The notes: generated by a model from the sequence alone, not told the origin. A stretch of 47,718 nt of DNA from Sphingobacterium deserti (GCF_000757725.1 NZ_JJMU01000067.1:1-47718); one strand, 5' to 3'. Numbered from the stretch's first letter, positions 17,394 through 26,306 are shown. Translations and numbers: made by a program.

Positions 17394-17741
17394 ATGCCAT
17401 TAAAGAGAGGATATAACGATTGCATAAAAACCATCATACCTGTGCGTGATTTTTTGGATGTGATGAGTGGGAAGTGGAAATTTCCAATAATAGTATCTAT
17501 TGGGGTAGGCAATGATAGGTTTGTGGACATCCAAGAAAGTATCCCTGGTATCACTCCAAAAGTTCTAGCTAAAGAGCTGAAGGAGCTGGAAAAACATCAA
17601 CTTATTAAAAGAACTGTACTAAGTGAGTATCCAGTAAAGATTATTTACACTCACGAGCCATATGCCGATACGTTAACACCTATTATTTACGCAATGAAAG
17701 ATTGGGGAATAAACCATCGCAAAAAAGTGATAGGCACTTAG
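17394..17741 (+). CDS. HxlR family winged-helix transcriptional regulator
   Basis: A 115-aa MarR-like regulator with the HxlR signature: IPVRDFLDVMSGKWKFPIIVSI, then RFVDIQESIPGITPKVLAKELKELEKHQLIKR (recognition helix and wing approach) and VKIIYTHEPYADTLTPIIYAMKDWG. Cys10 lies near the N-terminus, where HypR/QorR-type members sense electrophiles or hypochlorite by thiol oxidation. It is divergent from the six-gene oxidoreductase/Ohr operon, which it most likely controls. Confidence 0.92.
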   Translation: MPLKRGYNDCIKTIIPVRDFLDVMSGKWKFPIIVSIGVGNDRFVDIQESIPGITPKVLAKELKELEKHQLIKRTVLSEYPVKIIYTHEPYADTLTPIIYAMKDWGINHRKKVIGT

Positions 17742-17810
17742 ATCGAATAATTCGCTAAACGCCTCATAATTTCATAAGTTATTCAAAAGATTGATGTAGC
17801 GGTGAATACC

Positions 17811-17826
17811 TTCGTTTTTTGAGACA
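17811..17826 (+). repeat. 16-bp dispersed repeat, copy 2 (exact)
   Basis: An exact match to TTCGTTTTnTGAGACA (n = T), between the end of the hxlR gene and the acetyltransferase promoter. Confidence 0.85.
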
Positions 17827-17870
17827 AAGTAATGTCATTAGCTTTGTGTGGGGTTTTAAATTGTTCTAAG

Positions 17871-17900
17871 TTTGAAATCACGTTTTTCGTAGTACTTTTG
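17871..17900 (+). promoter_or_regulatory. Bacteroidota promoter of the acetyltransferase gene
   Basis: TTTG (17871-17874), an 18-nt spacer and TACTTTTG (17893-17900) match the TTTG/TAnnTTTG promoter pattern. The start codon follows 20 bp later. The 16-bp repeat copy lies upstream of this promoter, so it is not itself the promoter. Confidence 0.65.
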
Positions 17901-17920
17901 ATAAATATATTGGACATAAG

Positions 17921-18460
17921 ATGATTAAAGAAGTTATAACTGTAGAATACGTGCGCGGTGATGCTAAATTATCAGACGCATTTGCGCGTGCGGGAGAGAT
18001 CTTGCATCAATTTAATTCAGCTAAGTATAGAGATGAAGACAAAAAGAAGTTACTTCTTACCGAGTTATTAGGTACTGTAGGTGAGAATGCCCACGTCGAG
18101 CACAATTTCCATTGCGATTTGGGAAAAAATATTCACTTAGGATCCAATTTTTATGCTGGATTTAACTGTACTATACTTGATATCGCTCCCGTCCATATCG
18201 GGGATAATTGTCTAATAGGTCCAGATGTTGGCATATATACCGCCGGTCACAATATAAATCCTTTTGATAGACATAAAACTGGACATGCTAAATCCATTTG
18301 TATCGGAAATAATGTATGGATTGGCGGGCATTCGACTATATTAGCAGGTATTACTATTGGAGACGGATCGATAATCGCAGCAGGCAGTGTAGTTACGAAA
18401 GATGTCCCAAGTAATGTTGTTTTTGCAGGTAATCCTGCTAAAGAGATTAAGAAAATATAG
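17921..18460 (+). CDS. Sugar O-acetyltransferase (LacA/Maa/NodL type)
   Basis: A left-handed beta-helix acetyltransferase using acetyl-CoA. The hexapeptide repeats are clear (IHLGSNFYAGFNCTILDIAPVHIGDNCLIGPDVGI, ICIGNNVWIGGHSTILAGITIGDGSIIAAGSVVTKDVP) and the catalytic His lies in YTAGHNINPF. The Maa-type N-terminal helices are recognisable but short, giving 179 aa against about 185-200 for LacA/Maa. It is the only gene between two copies of the 16-bp repeat. The acceptor is unknown. Confidence 0.92.
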   Translation: MIKEVITVEYVRGDAKLSDAFARAGEILHQFNSAKYRDEDKKKLLLTELLGTVGENAHVEHNFHCDLGKNIHLGSNFYAGFNCTILDIAPVHIGDNCLIGPDVGIYTAGHNINPFDRHKTGHAKSICIGNNVWIGGHSTILAGITIGDGSIIAAGSVVTKDVPSNVVFAGNPAKEIKKI

Positions 18461-18641
18461 GTTCAATTTTTTTTGGATTGTTGAGAGTTAACAATTGGAT
18501 ACTTACTTAAAAGCGTACGAAATTGGCATCTTGTGACGTTTATTTTATATAAAAATAACGGTATCCGTTCGTTTTGTTGTTGTATTTGGATATAATACAT
18601 GCTGTTCCAAGACTTAGCAATACATAATAAAAATAAAAATT

Positions 18642-18698
18642 GATCCTGCCATGAATGGCAGGATCTTGCTTATGAAATTTGACTCTCTGGGAGAGAGT
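18642..18698 (+). other. Two-hairpin element, copy A
   Basis: Hairpin I is an 11-bp perfect stem, GATCCTGCCAT (18642-18652) with ATGGCAGGATC (18655-18665). A linker containing TGCTTATGAAATT follows. Hairpin II is ACTCTCT-GGG-AGAGAGT (18682-18698). Copy B at 28726-28777 has the same order and linker but different, still paired, stem bases, which points to selection on structure. It sits 182 bp after the acetyltransferase gene. The - strand side is followed by T-rich sequence, so hairpin I may also act as a terminator there. The surrounding gap 18461-18943 also holds repeat copy 3 and a half-copy (TTCGTTTTGT, 18568-18577). Confidence 0.6.
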
Positions 18699-18852
18699 AA
18701 TATAAAATTACTATAAAAAAACGTGTAAAATAGGATCTAACCAAATATAATCCATCCGTTTTTACTCCCCAGCCAGCAGTAATTAATGAGTCTGTTATTA
18801 AATATATTTGCTATTAGCCAATCACCTTAACTCTTACAGACATAACATATTG

Positions 18853-18868
18853 TTCGTTTTGTGAGACA
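18853..18868 (+). repeat. 16-bp dispersed repeat, copy 3 (exact)
   Basis: An exact match to TTCGTTTTnTGAGACA (n = G), 76 bp upstream of the propeller-like lipoprotein gene. Confidence 0.85.
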
Positions 18869-18943
18869 TTCTATACATCAAAAATATCCTGATAGCATCA
18901 ATAATTTGGTTTTAAAATTGCTAGTGTCTGCGAAACTGTTTGT

Positions 18944-19990
18944 ATGAAATATCATACCCCCTATCTATTATTTTGCAGCGTACTTTTGCTTTGCTTGTCC
19001 TGCAAGAAGGATTCAGATAATAACCATGACTTCGATATCGATAGCAGATTACATATCGTAGGAAGGGAGGATTATGTGGCAACATATTGGCATGCCGGTA
19101 ACGTATATCGTCTTGGCAAATCCCAAGTTTCCTCGGACGCGAATAGCCTGTATATATCAGGCAATGATGTCTACATCGTAGGGTATGAAATGAGTTCGAG
19201 GGGAAAGTACACCGCTATGCTTTGGAAAAATAATTTACCAAATTGGCTAACAGATGGCAATGAAGACGCTATGGCCAACGGTGTGGCAGTTGTTAATTCC
19301 GATGTGTATGTGGTAGGACAGCGTAAATTGCCTAATAATGATAATTGGATAGCAACGTTATGGAAAAATGGTGAACCGATATCATTAAGTGATCCAACTA
19401 TTACAAATGCGAATGCATATGATATTGCCGTTGTAGGAACAGATGTGTATGTTATTGGAGAAAGCCGAATCTTATCTGATCTATCTAGTAAACATGTATA
19501 TTGGAAAAATGGCGAATTATCATATCTATCCAATAACGAGGTTGGATCAGGAAACCAGTCGATAACTAGTTCCGGCAATCAGGTATACATGATGTGGTGT
19601 GGTGCCTACAACTCGTTTGGTGATTCAAGAGTATATTACAGAGATTTAGTTGGATCTGCAAAGCTGTTAACGGATTCACCGGATGATACAAGAGGTGAAG
19701 ACATTAAGGTGAACGGCACAGATATCTACATAGCCGGTTGGATCAGTAATGCCCAAAAAAATCTACAGGCAGCCTATTGGAAGAATGGTAATCAGACACT
19801 AGTTGGTCCTGAAAATGCAAGCAGCTTTGGAATGGCTATTGCTCTTTCCGGAAACGACATCTTTGTGGCAGGATATGTTTCAGTAGCTGATAAGCGAAGC
19901 AGAGCAGTATATTGGAAAAATGGGGATATAACATATTTAAGTGATGGTCAGTATGATGCACTGGTACGACGGATATGGATAACTCCGTAA
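18944..19990 (+). CDS. Lipoprotein with propeller-like repeats
   Basis: A 348-aa exported protein. The signal peptide ends in the lipobox LSCK (Cys20), followed by KKDSDNN. The rest consists of about six repeats of roughly 45-50 residues, each with the pattern GNDVYIVGYE, then A-LWKNG or AVYWKNG, then L-DG: examples are NSDVYVVGQR/ATLWKNGE, GTDVYVIGES/VYWKNGEL and GNDIFVAGYV/AVYWKNGD. This implies a beta-propeller fold. It is probably surface-anchored; no enzyme motif is visible and the ligand is unknown. It looks monocistronic, between repeat copy 3 and the sensor kinase genes. Confidence 0.75.
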   Translation: MKYHTPYLLFCSVLLLCLSCKKDSDNNHDFDIDSRLHIVGREDYVATYWHAGNVYRLGKSQVSSDANSLYISGNDVYIVGYEMSSRGKYTAMLWKNNLPNWLTDGNEDAMANGVAVVNSDVYVVGQRKLPNNDNWIATLWKNGEPISLSDPTITNANAYDIAVVGTDVYVIGESRILSDLSSKHVYWKNGELSYLSNNEVGSGNQSITSSGNQVYMMWCGAYNSFGDSRVYYRDLVGSAKLLTDSPDDTRGEDIKVNGTDIYIAGWISNAQKNLQAAYWKNGNQTLVGPENASSFGMAIALSGNDIFVAGYVSVADKRSRAVYWKNGDITYLSDGQYDALVRRIWITP

Positions 19991-20036
19991 AATTAAATGG
20001 TTTATTTTATGAAGGCCTATTATGAAATTGCCAGGG

Positions 20037-20279
20037 TTAAGATTTTGGCCCGGTAATCTTCGATAGTAGTTTAATAAAGTGCTTTCTTAGTGAAATTACT
20101 TTTCCAAACGGGAAGCTTTTTTCAAATGTCCGTTGCATATGACGTTCGGAAGTTACGCCAACTGAACCTTCTGATGGAACATTTTCTACTGTAAAATTAG
20201 GTCTATAGTATTTCTTTTTCATTAAGAGATCTGGTTTGATACCGAACTGACCAAGTGCGAGAATGGCTGAAAATTCCAC
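20037..20279 (-). CDS. Possible small protein, uncertain
   Basis: An 80-aa frame in the otherwise empty 472-bp gap 19991-20462. An internal ATG at 20222 would give 61 residues (KKKYYRPNFTVENVPSEG to LLSKITGPKS). The composition is protein-like and basic, but there is no recognisable domain, promoter or terminator, and chance ORFs of this size occur elsewhere in the window. Just beyond its start is a 12-bp perfect palindrome, ACCGGTACCGGT (20291-20302). Confidence 0.25.
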   Translation of the reverse strand: MEFSAILALGQFGIKPDLLMKKKYYRPNFTVENVPSEGSVGVTSERHMQRTFEKSFPFGKVISLRKHFIKLLSKITGPKS

Positions 20280-20462
20280 TTAGTGTACAAACCGGTACCG
20301 GTCTTTTCAGCAAGTGTGAAGCTATAACATTTCATTAGGATTTGGTATGTAAATGATTATTTGGTATGAAAGTTTAGGGTGTGGTATTTGATGACGAGTA
20401 CCTTATTATTAACTCAACTCTTTGGGCAACTATTTCATCTATAACTGTGTGGATGATTCCAT

Positions 20463-20816
20463 TTAGGCCAATATTGTCCTTATTTTGGAGAGAAAATTGT
20501 CGATATCAAATGGTTTGCTGATAAATGAATCGGGCGAACATTGCGCTTGAATAGAAGTTGGATTTGCATGTGCACTCATCATCATTATGGGAACATCTGG
20601 ATTTCCATCATGCCTAATTTCATTACAAAGATCGATCCCTGAACCATCGGGCAGTCTTACGTCGAAAATATAGAGATCAGGAACAACCAAAAGATCCCTG
20701 TTTTTAAACTTCTCTACATCGGCGAATGATTTGAAACTATAGTCTTCACTATCAAGTAGTATCTCCAATACTTCCCTTATCCCCTCATCATCCTCTACTA
20801 TATATATCATTCTCAT
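20463..20816 (-). CDS. Single-domain response regulator (receiver only)
   Basis: A CheY-like receiver with all phosphorylation residues: the acidic pair in IYIVEDDEG, the acceptor Asp in LYIFDVRLPDGSG, Ser in MMMSAHA and Lys in ISKPFD. It has no output domain, so it acts by protein interaction or as a phosphate sink/relay. I chose the ATG at 20816 (MRMIYIVEDD), because the longer frame adds residues not seen in receivers. It follows the PAS histidine kinase by 64 bp on the same strand and is surely its partner. Confidence 0.92.
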   Translation of the reverse strand: MRMIYIVEDDEGIREVLEILLDSEDYSFKSFADVEKFKNRDLLVVPDLYIFDVRLPDGSGIDLCNEIRHDGNPDVPIMMMSAHANPTSIQAQCSPDSFISKPFDIDNFLSKIRTILA

Positions 20817-20880
20817 AAACCTCCAACCATATAAGAACAACTAATTAGCGGTTTAGTTTTCAGGAATTTGCAGATAGATA

Positions 20881-23103
20881 TTAACTGATATTTTGTTGAT
20901 GCGAAGCCTGTGTAGGTAACGTAAACCAAAACTCACTCCCTTTGCCAAGCTCGCTTTCCACCCCGATCCTACCGCCATGATTTTTGATAATTTCCGCACT
21001 TATATAGAGTCCAAGACCAAGTCCTGTAAACTTTTTCCCTTCGTAATTAGTGCGGTAATATCGCTCAAAAAGATGGCTGAGCTTTTCTTTCGGTATGCCG
21101 GGCCCAGAGTCCTTGACGGAGATTTTAGTTTCTTCAGAACTAATCTGGGTGACATCTACCACGATTTCCTTAGAATCCGGCGCATACTTTATAGCATTGG
21201 ATATGAAGTTTACCAATACCTGCCCTATCTGCTGGCTATCGGCATATACGCTTAGCATCTTTTCACCACTCAAGGTTATATGCTGTTCAGAATCGCTTGC
21301 TATATGGGCACAACATTCGGTGAAGAGATCATTTATCAAAACTATTGATCTGTCCATCTTCATCTGCCCCTGCTCCAGCCGGCTGGTATCCAGTAGATCG
21401 TGGATTAAACGGGAAAGATTGCCCAAGCTGCTTAGCGCCTGGGATATCAGCTTACTTCTGGATTCCTCAGGCAGCCTATCGTGCGCCCTTTCCAATAACT
21501 GCAAAGATGCTTTTAATGAGGTAACGGGATTTTTTAGCTCGTGGCTGGCAATGCTTATAAAATCATCTTTTCCCTGTAATATCATTCGCCTTGAGGTTAC
21601 ATCCATAAAGGTGCCGATACCGCCCGTTAATTTTCCACCCTCATCAAAAATCGGTGCAGCGTTGATCGAGATATACTGGCGATCTCCATGGGGCGGCTGA
21701 ACACCAATTTCCATATCAAATACGCGGTTTCCAGTGGTCATCATGATGGTCATGGGATGTTCCTGGTGTGGAAGAGGAGAGCCATCCAGACGCAGGTTCT
21801 GCCATCGCGGATCATTGTATGTTCGATCTTCAATATCGCTCAGGGTTAATCCCAGAATCTGTTGAGCCATAGGGTTGGCATACACCAGCTGTCCGGTATG
21901 GTCAACAATTCCTACACCTTCGGCCATTGTTTCCAGTATTCCCTGTAGTCTTTTTTCGCTATTCCTAAGTGTTTCTTCCAGCTCAGCTTTCTGACGAATA
22001 GTCTCTTCCCGGTCACGAATGGCCAACACCTGAGCGGTTACTTCCACGGCAACATCGATTACGCCGGTTACTTTTCCATCTTCGATAAATGGCGTGAAAT
22101 TGAAATTAAAAAAGCCTTCGCGAAGCTGGCCACCACGCAATAGTTTGACAGGACTGGATATTTCCTCACGCGATTCGCCATACTCGAAGGTTTCTTTTAG
22201 CAAATCTCCTGCAAGCTGCCCGTTAAGTTCTGGTATTTGTTCGAACAGAGGCTTTCCAATAATGCTCTGGTCCCGTCCCAGAATATTCAGCATAGTGGAA
22301 TTGATTTTTTCAATAATAAAATCTTCTCCTTTGGTCAGCAGTATGGCTACGGGCGCCTGGGCAATCAGGTTTTGAAACCCTTGCTCACTGTCAGCCAATC
22401 TGTTATTTAGGTCCTGTATCGCATCATTGATAGATTTAAGCTCGCCTACATTATGGATCAAGTGATCATTAGCTATATTTAATCTATCATTTGAAGTCTT
22501 GTATTCTTTATTGGCCGTACCTAAATTTTTGTTGGTCTGGGTAAGTTTGGTATTGATTTCATTTATGGCATGGTTGTATTCTTCCAATTGTTCATTGGTC
22601 GTCATGTATTCTTCATTAAGAGTGGCGAGTTCTTCGTTCATTGCCTGCAATTCTTCCCTGATATTTTCTTCACTGGCCTGCCTTTCGGCAACCTGCTCAC
22701 GGGCGAGTTTACGATCAGTAACGTCAGTCGCAGTATGCAATAGGGCATAGGTAACCCCGTTCTGATCTTTCAGCGGTTTATACTCAAAGTCAAAATAACG
22801 CGGGCTAAGGATGCCATCTATCAAGATGTTTGCCAGTACCTCCTCTCCCGAGAAAGCTTCACCTGTTTTCCAAACATTCCGAAGCAAACCCTCAAATCCC
22901 TGCTCAATATATTCAGGGAATATATCGCCCAATCTTTGTCCGTCGAGGTTATCCGTTCGGCTCCAGATCTTCAGCATATTTTTGTTTGCTATGGCAATAT
23001 TGAGGTCTTCACTGTCATATACTGCTACAGCATTGGGCATCTCAGATATTACATGCAACAAACCATTGAAACTTACATTCATACACACGGATATAGTATG
23101 CAA
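20881..23103 (-). CDS. Soluble PAS-domain sensor histidine kinase
   Basis: A 740-aa kinase without membrane segments. The order is PAS1 (about residues 15-130), a long coiled coil (135-240, rich in NEEL, TNEQL, NKNL, TSNDRL heptads), PAS2 (about 240-360), PAS3 (about 380-505), HisKA with the phospho-acceptor in ASHELKNP (about 520) and HATPase_c with the N box NFISNAIKYAP, G1 DSGPGIP and G2 GLGLGLYI. The cytosolic PAS domains suggest a diffusible or redox/light cue, but none carries the LOV cysteine motif. M1 or M8 may be the start. It is cotranscribed with the receiver protein that follows. Confidence 0.92.
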   Translation of the reverse strand: MHTISVCMNVSFNGLLHVISEMPNAVAVYDSEDLNIAIANKNMLKIWSRTDNLDGQRLGDIFPEYIEQGFEGLLRNVWKTGEAFSGEEVLANILIDGILSPRYFDFEYKPLKDQNGVTYALLHTATDVTDRKLAREQVAERQASEENIREELQAMNEELATLNEEYMTTNEQLEEYNHAINEINTKLTQTNKNLGTANKEYKTSNDRLNIANDHLIHNVGELKSINDAIQDLNNRLADSEQGFQNLIAQAPVAILLTKGEDFIIEKINSTMLNILGRDQSIIGKPLFEQIPELNGQLAGDLLKETFEYGESREEISSPVKLLRGGQLREGFFNFNFTPFIEDGKVTGVIDVAVEVTAQVLAIRDREETIRQKAELEETLRNSEKRLQGILETMAEGVGIVDHTGQLVYANPMAQQILGLTLSDIEDRTYNDPRWQNLRLDGSPLPHQEHPMTIMMTTGNRVFDMEIGVQPPHGDRQYISINAAPIFDEGGKLTGGIGTFMDVTSRRMILQGKDDFISIASHELKNPVTSLKASLQLLERAHDRLPEESRSKLISQALSSLGNLSRLIHDLLDTSRLEQGQMKMDRSIVLINDLFTECCAHIASDSEQHITLSGEKMLSVYADSQQIGQVLVNFISNAIKYAPDSKEIVVDVTQISSEETKISVKDSGPGIPKEKLSHLFERYYRTNYEGKKFTGLGLGLYISAEIIKNHGGRIGVESELGKGSEFWFTLPTQASHQQNIS

Positions 23104-23258
23104 AGGTAATGATGTTAAACTGCATTTTAAGAGTCATTTACAAACCTTCTGTAAGTAAAAAGATCACCAGATTGACTCGTTTTGAGATTACTTTGATAGT
23201 AACTAGACCATATCTGTTGGTTAGGGTCAGCTTGTTAGTATAATTGATTACTATTAAC

Positions 23259-23270
23259 ACACTATAGTGT
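23259..23270. promoter_or_regulatory. 12-bp palindrome upstream of the PAS kinase gene
   Basis: ACACTATAGTGT is a perfect palindrome 156 bp upstream of the kinase start, in the 247-bp gap after the DUF1810 gene. It could be an operator. There is no independent support. The same gap contains a possible damaged repeat copy, TCGTTTTGAGATTA (23177-23190). Confidence 0.25.
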
Positions 23271-23350
23271 ACATACACCAATACACTAATACATCATCGT
23301 TTTCAATTTGTATTATTTGATTCCTTAATGATGCAATCTGACCATTTTTT

Positions 23351-23782
23351 CTATTTAGAGTCGAAGGCCTGTAGAATCGCTATTGTTTTGGAATCGCGTT
23401 TACCTTCGAAGTACTTTTCAATAACTGCTGTAAAAAGTGTTTCGTTATCACTTACAGCTTCGAATAATGTCATACAAGATCGGAGCTTTAAAGAATCAAC
23501 AGGGTCAAGTACGTCTTCTGCTGAACATTTTTGTAGATCCAAAAATGCCCTGGTTATCATTCGCAGATTAGTACCCAACACGGGGTGCTTCAAAAAAAAC
23601 TTTGCTTCCATGCGATCCTTGATTGCATAATGTCTGGCCGTATCGCTACTTCCCAAACCGATGATTTGCGGAAATATGTACCACATCCAATGCGACCGCT
23701 TTTGCCCATTTTGGATCTCTTGAAGTGCCTGTAAGTATACCAGATTCTGTGCTTTCAGAAACCTATCTAAGTCAACATCCAT
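23351..23782 (-). CDS. DUF1810 family protein, intact copy
   Basis: A 143-aa cytoplasmic protein of the DUF1810 family: LDRFLKAQNLVYLQALQEIQNGQKRSHWMWYIFPQIIGLG, then SDTARHYAIKDRMEAKFFLKHPVLG and CMTLFEAVSDNETLFTAVIEKYFEGKRDSKTIAIL. This family has no firm function; it is often seen near nucleic-acid or stress genes. I chose the ATG at 23782 because it aligns with the start of the second copy (36876-37303). The two share most residues and also some upstream sequence, including a repeat copy at the same relative position, so the whole unit was duplicated. Confidence 0.88.
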   Translation of the reverse strand: MDVDLDRFLKAQNLVYLQALQEIQNGQKRSHWMWYIFPQIIGLGSSDTARHYAIKDRMEAKFFLKHPVLGTNLRMITRAFLDLQKCSAEDVLDPVDSLKLRSCMTLFEAVSDNETLFTAVIEKYFEGKRDSKTIAILQAFDSK

Positions 23783-23875
23783 TTTCATATCGTTTACCAA
23801 CAAATTACGGAATCATAACTAGGTATATGCACCAATTTTTATAAAATATTTTTATAGCGAATCTTCCATAATATC

Positions 23876-23891
23876 TACGTTTTGTGAGTAT
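23876..23891 (+). repeat. 16-bp dispersed repeat, degenerate copy 4
   Basis: TACGTTTTGTGAGTAT keeps CGTTTTGTGAG of the consensus. Its place, about 95 bp upstream of the DUF1810 start, is the same as that of the exact copy 9 upstream of the second DUF1810 gene, which supports common descent. Confidence 0.6.
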
Positions 23892-23977
23892 TATCTGGAA
23901 CAGTACGGATCCCTATGATAAAGAACAAATTACGGATTAGTTTGTTATTATACTATAATCACTAAAAACAGAATGTT

Positions 23978-24208
23978 ATGGCACTAAATACACCAAACGA
24001 AGGAACTGCTACAAAAGCTATCGAAGAACAAACTTCAAAAATACCATCTGTGGTATTCCTGGGAGCAGCGGTTGCGGCAATGGGCGTTTCACTTACATTA
24101 AAGTGTTTGGGAAAAGATAAAAATGCATTGTTCGTTGGCCAGTGGGCCGCACCTTTTTTACTTTTAGGTATTTACAATAAAATTGTAAAAACCGAAGGAC
24201 ACGATTAA
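23978..24208 (+). CDS. Small two-pass membrane protein, function unknown
   Basis: A 76-aa product: a polar N-terminus (MALNTPNEGTATKAIEEQTSK), a hydrophobic helix (about residues 23-44, VVFLGAAVAAMGVSLTLKCLG), then a second one (about 52-67, FVGQWAAPFLLLGIYNKI). It is followed at once by a good intrinsic terminator, so it is a single-gene unit. It resembles small conserved membrane proteins of Sphingobacteriia, but I know no function. Confidence 0.65.
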   Translation: MALNTPNEGTATKAIEEQTSKIPSVVFLGAAVAAMGVSLTLKCLGKDKNALFVGQWAAPFLLLGIYNKIVKTEGHD

Positions 24209-24229
24209 TATATGATCACATAATCTGTT

Positions 24230-24257
24230 GCCTCAAAAGTAATTTTGTGGCTTTTTT
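24230..24257 (+). terminator. Intrinsic terminator of the small membrane protein gene
   Basis: GCCTCAAAA (24230-24238) pairs with TTTTGTGGC (24243-24251), with one mismatch and a GTAA loop, followed by TTTTTT. It begins 21 bp after the stop codon at 24208. Confidence 0.85.
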
Positions 24258-24610
24258 GTTTTAAGGTAAAACCTGAATCAAAAATTTTTATAATTGCTGT
24301 CATTCAACAGAGTAAGTTGGTTAATTGAATAGGATAAAAACCGCTTGTGCCATGATCAATGATATATCATGCTGTAACGCGTTCAGATTGCCTTAATTCC
24401 TAAGGTATCCTATAAATTCGCTGTCCGGGACTATCCCTTAATATTTGAAATCACGTTTTGCTAACTCCGAATATTCAACAACTGTATATTATCAGGCTGT
24501 CAAACTTATAACACAAGGGGCGTAGACCAGGCCACGCCAAATAATATCGGCTTACAATCGGTGCTATCCAGGTCTACGGTTTTAAGTGTCATCGGTAGAT
24601 TGTTATAGTG

Positions 24611-24664
24611 GTCAAAAAAACGAAACCCATTGCCTGTAGACCTATTCCTGCTACCTGCAATGGG
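24611..24664 (-). terminator. Terminator-like hairpin downstream of the SRPBCC gene
   Basis: CCCATTGC (24626-24633) pairs with GCAATGGG (24657-24664), extended by four more pairs inside a 2x2 internal loop. On the minus strand it is followed by TTTCGTTTTTTT, so it should terminate the gene ending at 24695. The preceding stretch also has an inverted repeat, CGTAGACC (24521-24528) with GGTCTACG (24571-24578), so the convergent gap 24258-24694 is unusually structured but holds no gene I can support. Confidence 0.65.
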
Positions 24665-24694
24665 CTATGCGTCATTATGAACTATTCAGATTAT

Positions 24695-25141
24695 CTAGTC
24701 TTTTTCCACAAAGTCCTTGAGCTCCTTTAGGGCATCGTCCCACCCTTGCGAGTGCGGATGAACGCCTTCTTCACTGGACTCGTTACTTTGGGTGACCGAG
24801 ATTTCAGATCCACCATCCGTGTCCCTAAACTCGACATCCAGTTTGTACAGGCCATCTTTAACCGGCGCATCGTTCAGGTACCAGTTCCATGAGTACAGCA
24901 GGTGTTTACCCTGCTCAAACTTCTCGTACTCACTTTTGACCACCATATCATCATTGCTGTTCTCCCGATCCGAGAAATGATAGGCCACATCACGTGATCC
25001 TTCCGACTGGTCCATCTTGGTCATTGTTTTGCCCAATGGTTTCCACCACTGCCTAAGCTGTTCAAAATCCGTCCATGCTGCAAAAACCTTGTCTGCCGAA
25101 GTATTAAAGGCCTGGGTCGCTGTAAGTTTATTTTCTGCCAT
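24695..25141 (-). CDS. SRPBCC / AHSA1-like domain protein
   Basis: A 148-aa START-like (AHA1 C-terminal type) fold: LTATQAFNTSADKVFAAWTDFEQLRQWWKPLG at the N-terminus, GKHLLYSWNW and GSEISVTQSN strands, and the closing helix HPHSQGWDDALKELKDFVE. Such proteins bind small hydrophobic ligands or act as Hsp90-ATPase activators' relatives; no specific ligand is indicated. It sits between a terminator and the radical SAM gene, 94 bp from the latter on the same strand. Confidence 0.88.
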   Translation of the reverse strand: MAENKLTATQAFNTSADKVFAAWTDFEQLRQWWKPLGKTMTKMDQSEGSRDVAYHFSDRENSNDDMVVKSEYEKFEQGKHLLYSWNWYLNDAPVKDGLYKLDVEFRDTDGGSEISVTQSNESSEEGVHPHSQGWDDALKELKDFVEKD

Positions 25142-25235
25142 AATAATAGATGTATCTTTTTAAAAGTAAACACCATGCTTTTGGTATAGTTTCTTAATTA
25201 TATCGTTTGAGAGTTAAAAAAGGTATTAAAATATA

Positions 25236-26306
25236 CTAAAATGCGTATCTGATCTGGCAGTAGGGTATTAATTCCCGGCAAAGATCTACCAGTTGACCCA
25301 CGATCTCCCTTTTGATGTTGTTCTTGTACCTCACATTTCGCTGACCGGTCTGGCTATATTTAACCTGCTGGATCTCTGGACGCCACAGTGCTTCTTCGGC
25401 CTTTGGGTGCCATAGCATGTTGACATCATGCAGGCCCTGGTTATGTGTCAAAAAAATGATCTCGGTAGAAAGTTGCTGTTTTGTTTTTTCGTTTATGGAA
25501 TCGTTTAGCTCCATGAGCAAGTCCCGCCAGTCTTCCAGCCAGTTATCATAGTAGATAACCGGAGCAAATGACACGTTTACTTCGTAGCCTGCCGCGGCAA
25601 AATCGTTCATTGCTGCTATCCGCTCGCTTATCGGAGAAGTCCGCACGTCCACAAGCTTTGAGATCTTATGGGGCATCAAACTAAAGCGGATACGCGTTTT
25701 TTCCTGTGGGTCGTAGCCAAGCAGATCCCGGTTCACAAACTTGGTGGCAAAGGTCAGTTTGCCGTTGGGTATACGGGTGTACAGTTTTATAAGATCCTTA
25801 ACGTTATTGCATATTGTCGCATCAATGGAGCAGTCCCCGTTTTCACCGATCTCGTAGACCCAATATTTGGGGTCGATCTCATCGGAAGTGGGCTTGGTTC
25901 CCTGTCTTCCAGCATGGCGCTCCAAATAACCCATGATCTTTTCGATGTTGACAAAGATGGTGATCGGGTTTGCATAACCCTTGCGACGGGGCACATAACA
26001 GTACGAACAGGACATGGCGCAGCCATTTGATTGCGATGGGGCGATCCAGTGCGAACTTCTGCTATTGGGACGTGCCTGCAGCGCTTTTTTTGATCCCAAT
26101 ATCAATACATTTTTCTTGTTCCAGAGCCAGTCCCCGGCAGATCCCGAGAAACCGAACAGCTCGGGAATATCATTGTGCGATCGTACTTCGATCCGCTTGG
26201 CATCCGGATATTTGGCAAGGATCTCCCTGCCCCGGATAAAATCGTTTATATCTGCTTCATGGTATATCTCATGGAGATCCAGCAGGTGATCAATATTTGA
26301 ATGCAT
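25236..26306 (-). CDS. Spore-photoproduct-lyase-like radical SAM protein
   Basis: A 356-aa radical SAM enzyme with the cluster motif C96-x3-C100-x2-C103 (GCAMSCSYCYVPRRKGYANP), the form used by spore photoproduct lyase and its relatives, which reverse UV-induced thymine lesions. Other family parts are RIEVRSHNDIPEL near the N-terminus, GENGDCSIDA and VRTSPISERIAAMNDFAAAGYEVNVSFAPVI. A longer frame runs into the kinase gene, but that part is a shadow; the ATG at 26306 is 49 bp after the kinase stop. It is cotranscribed with a LOV (blue-light) kinase and a receiver, which makes a light/UV function attractive. The host is not a spore former, so the true substrate may differ. Confidence 0.85.
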   Translation of the reverse strand: MHSNIDHLLDLHEIYHEADINDFIRGREILAKYPDAKRIEVRSHNDIPELFGFSGSAGDWLWNKKNVLILGSKKALQARPNSRSSHWIAPSQSNGCAMSCSYCYVPRRKGYANPITIFVNIEKIMGYLERHAGRQGTKPTSDEIDPKYWVYEIGENGDCSIDATICNNVKDLIKLYTRIPNGKLTFATKFVNRDLLGYDPQEKTRIRFSLMPHKISKLVDVRTSPISERIAAMNDFAAAGYEVNVSFAPVIYYDNWLEDWRDLLMELNDSINEKTKQQLSTEIIFLTHNQGLHDVNMLWHPKAEEALWRPEIQQVKYSQTGQRNVRYKNNIKREIVGQLVDLCRELIPYCQIRYAF

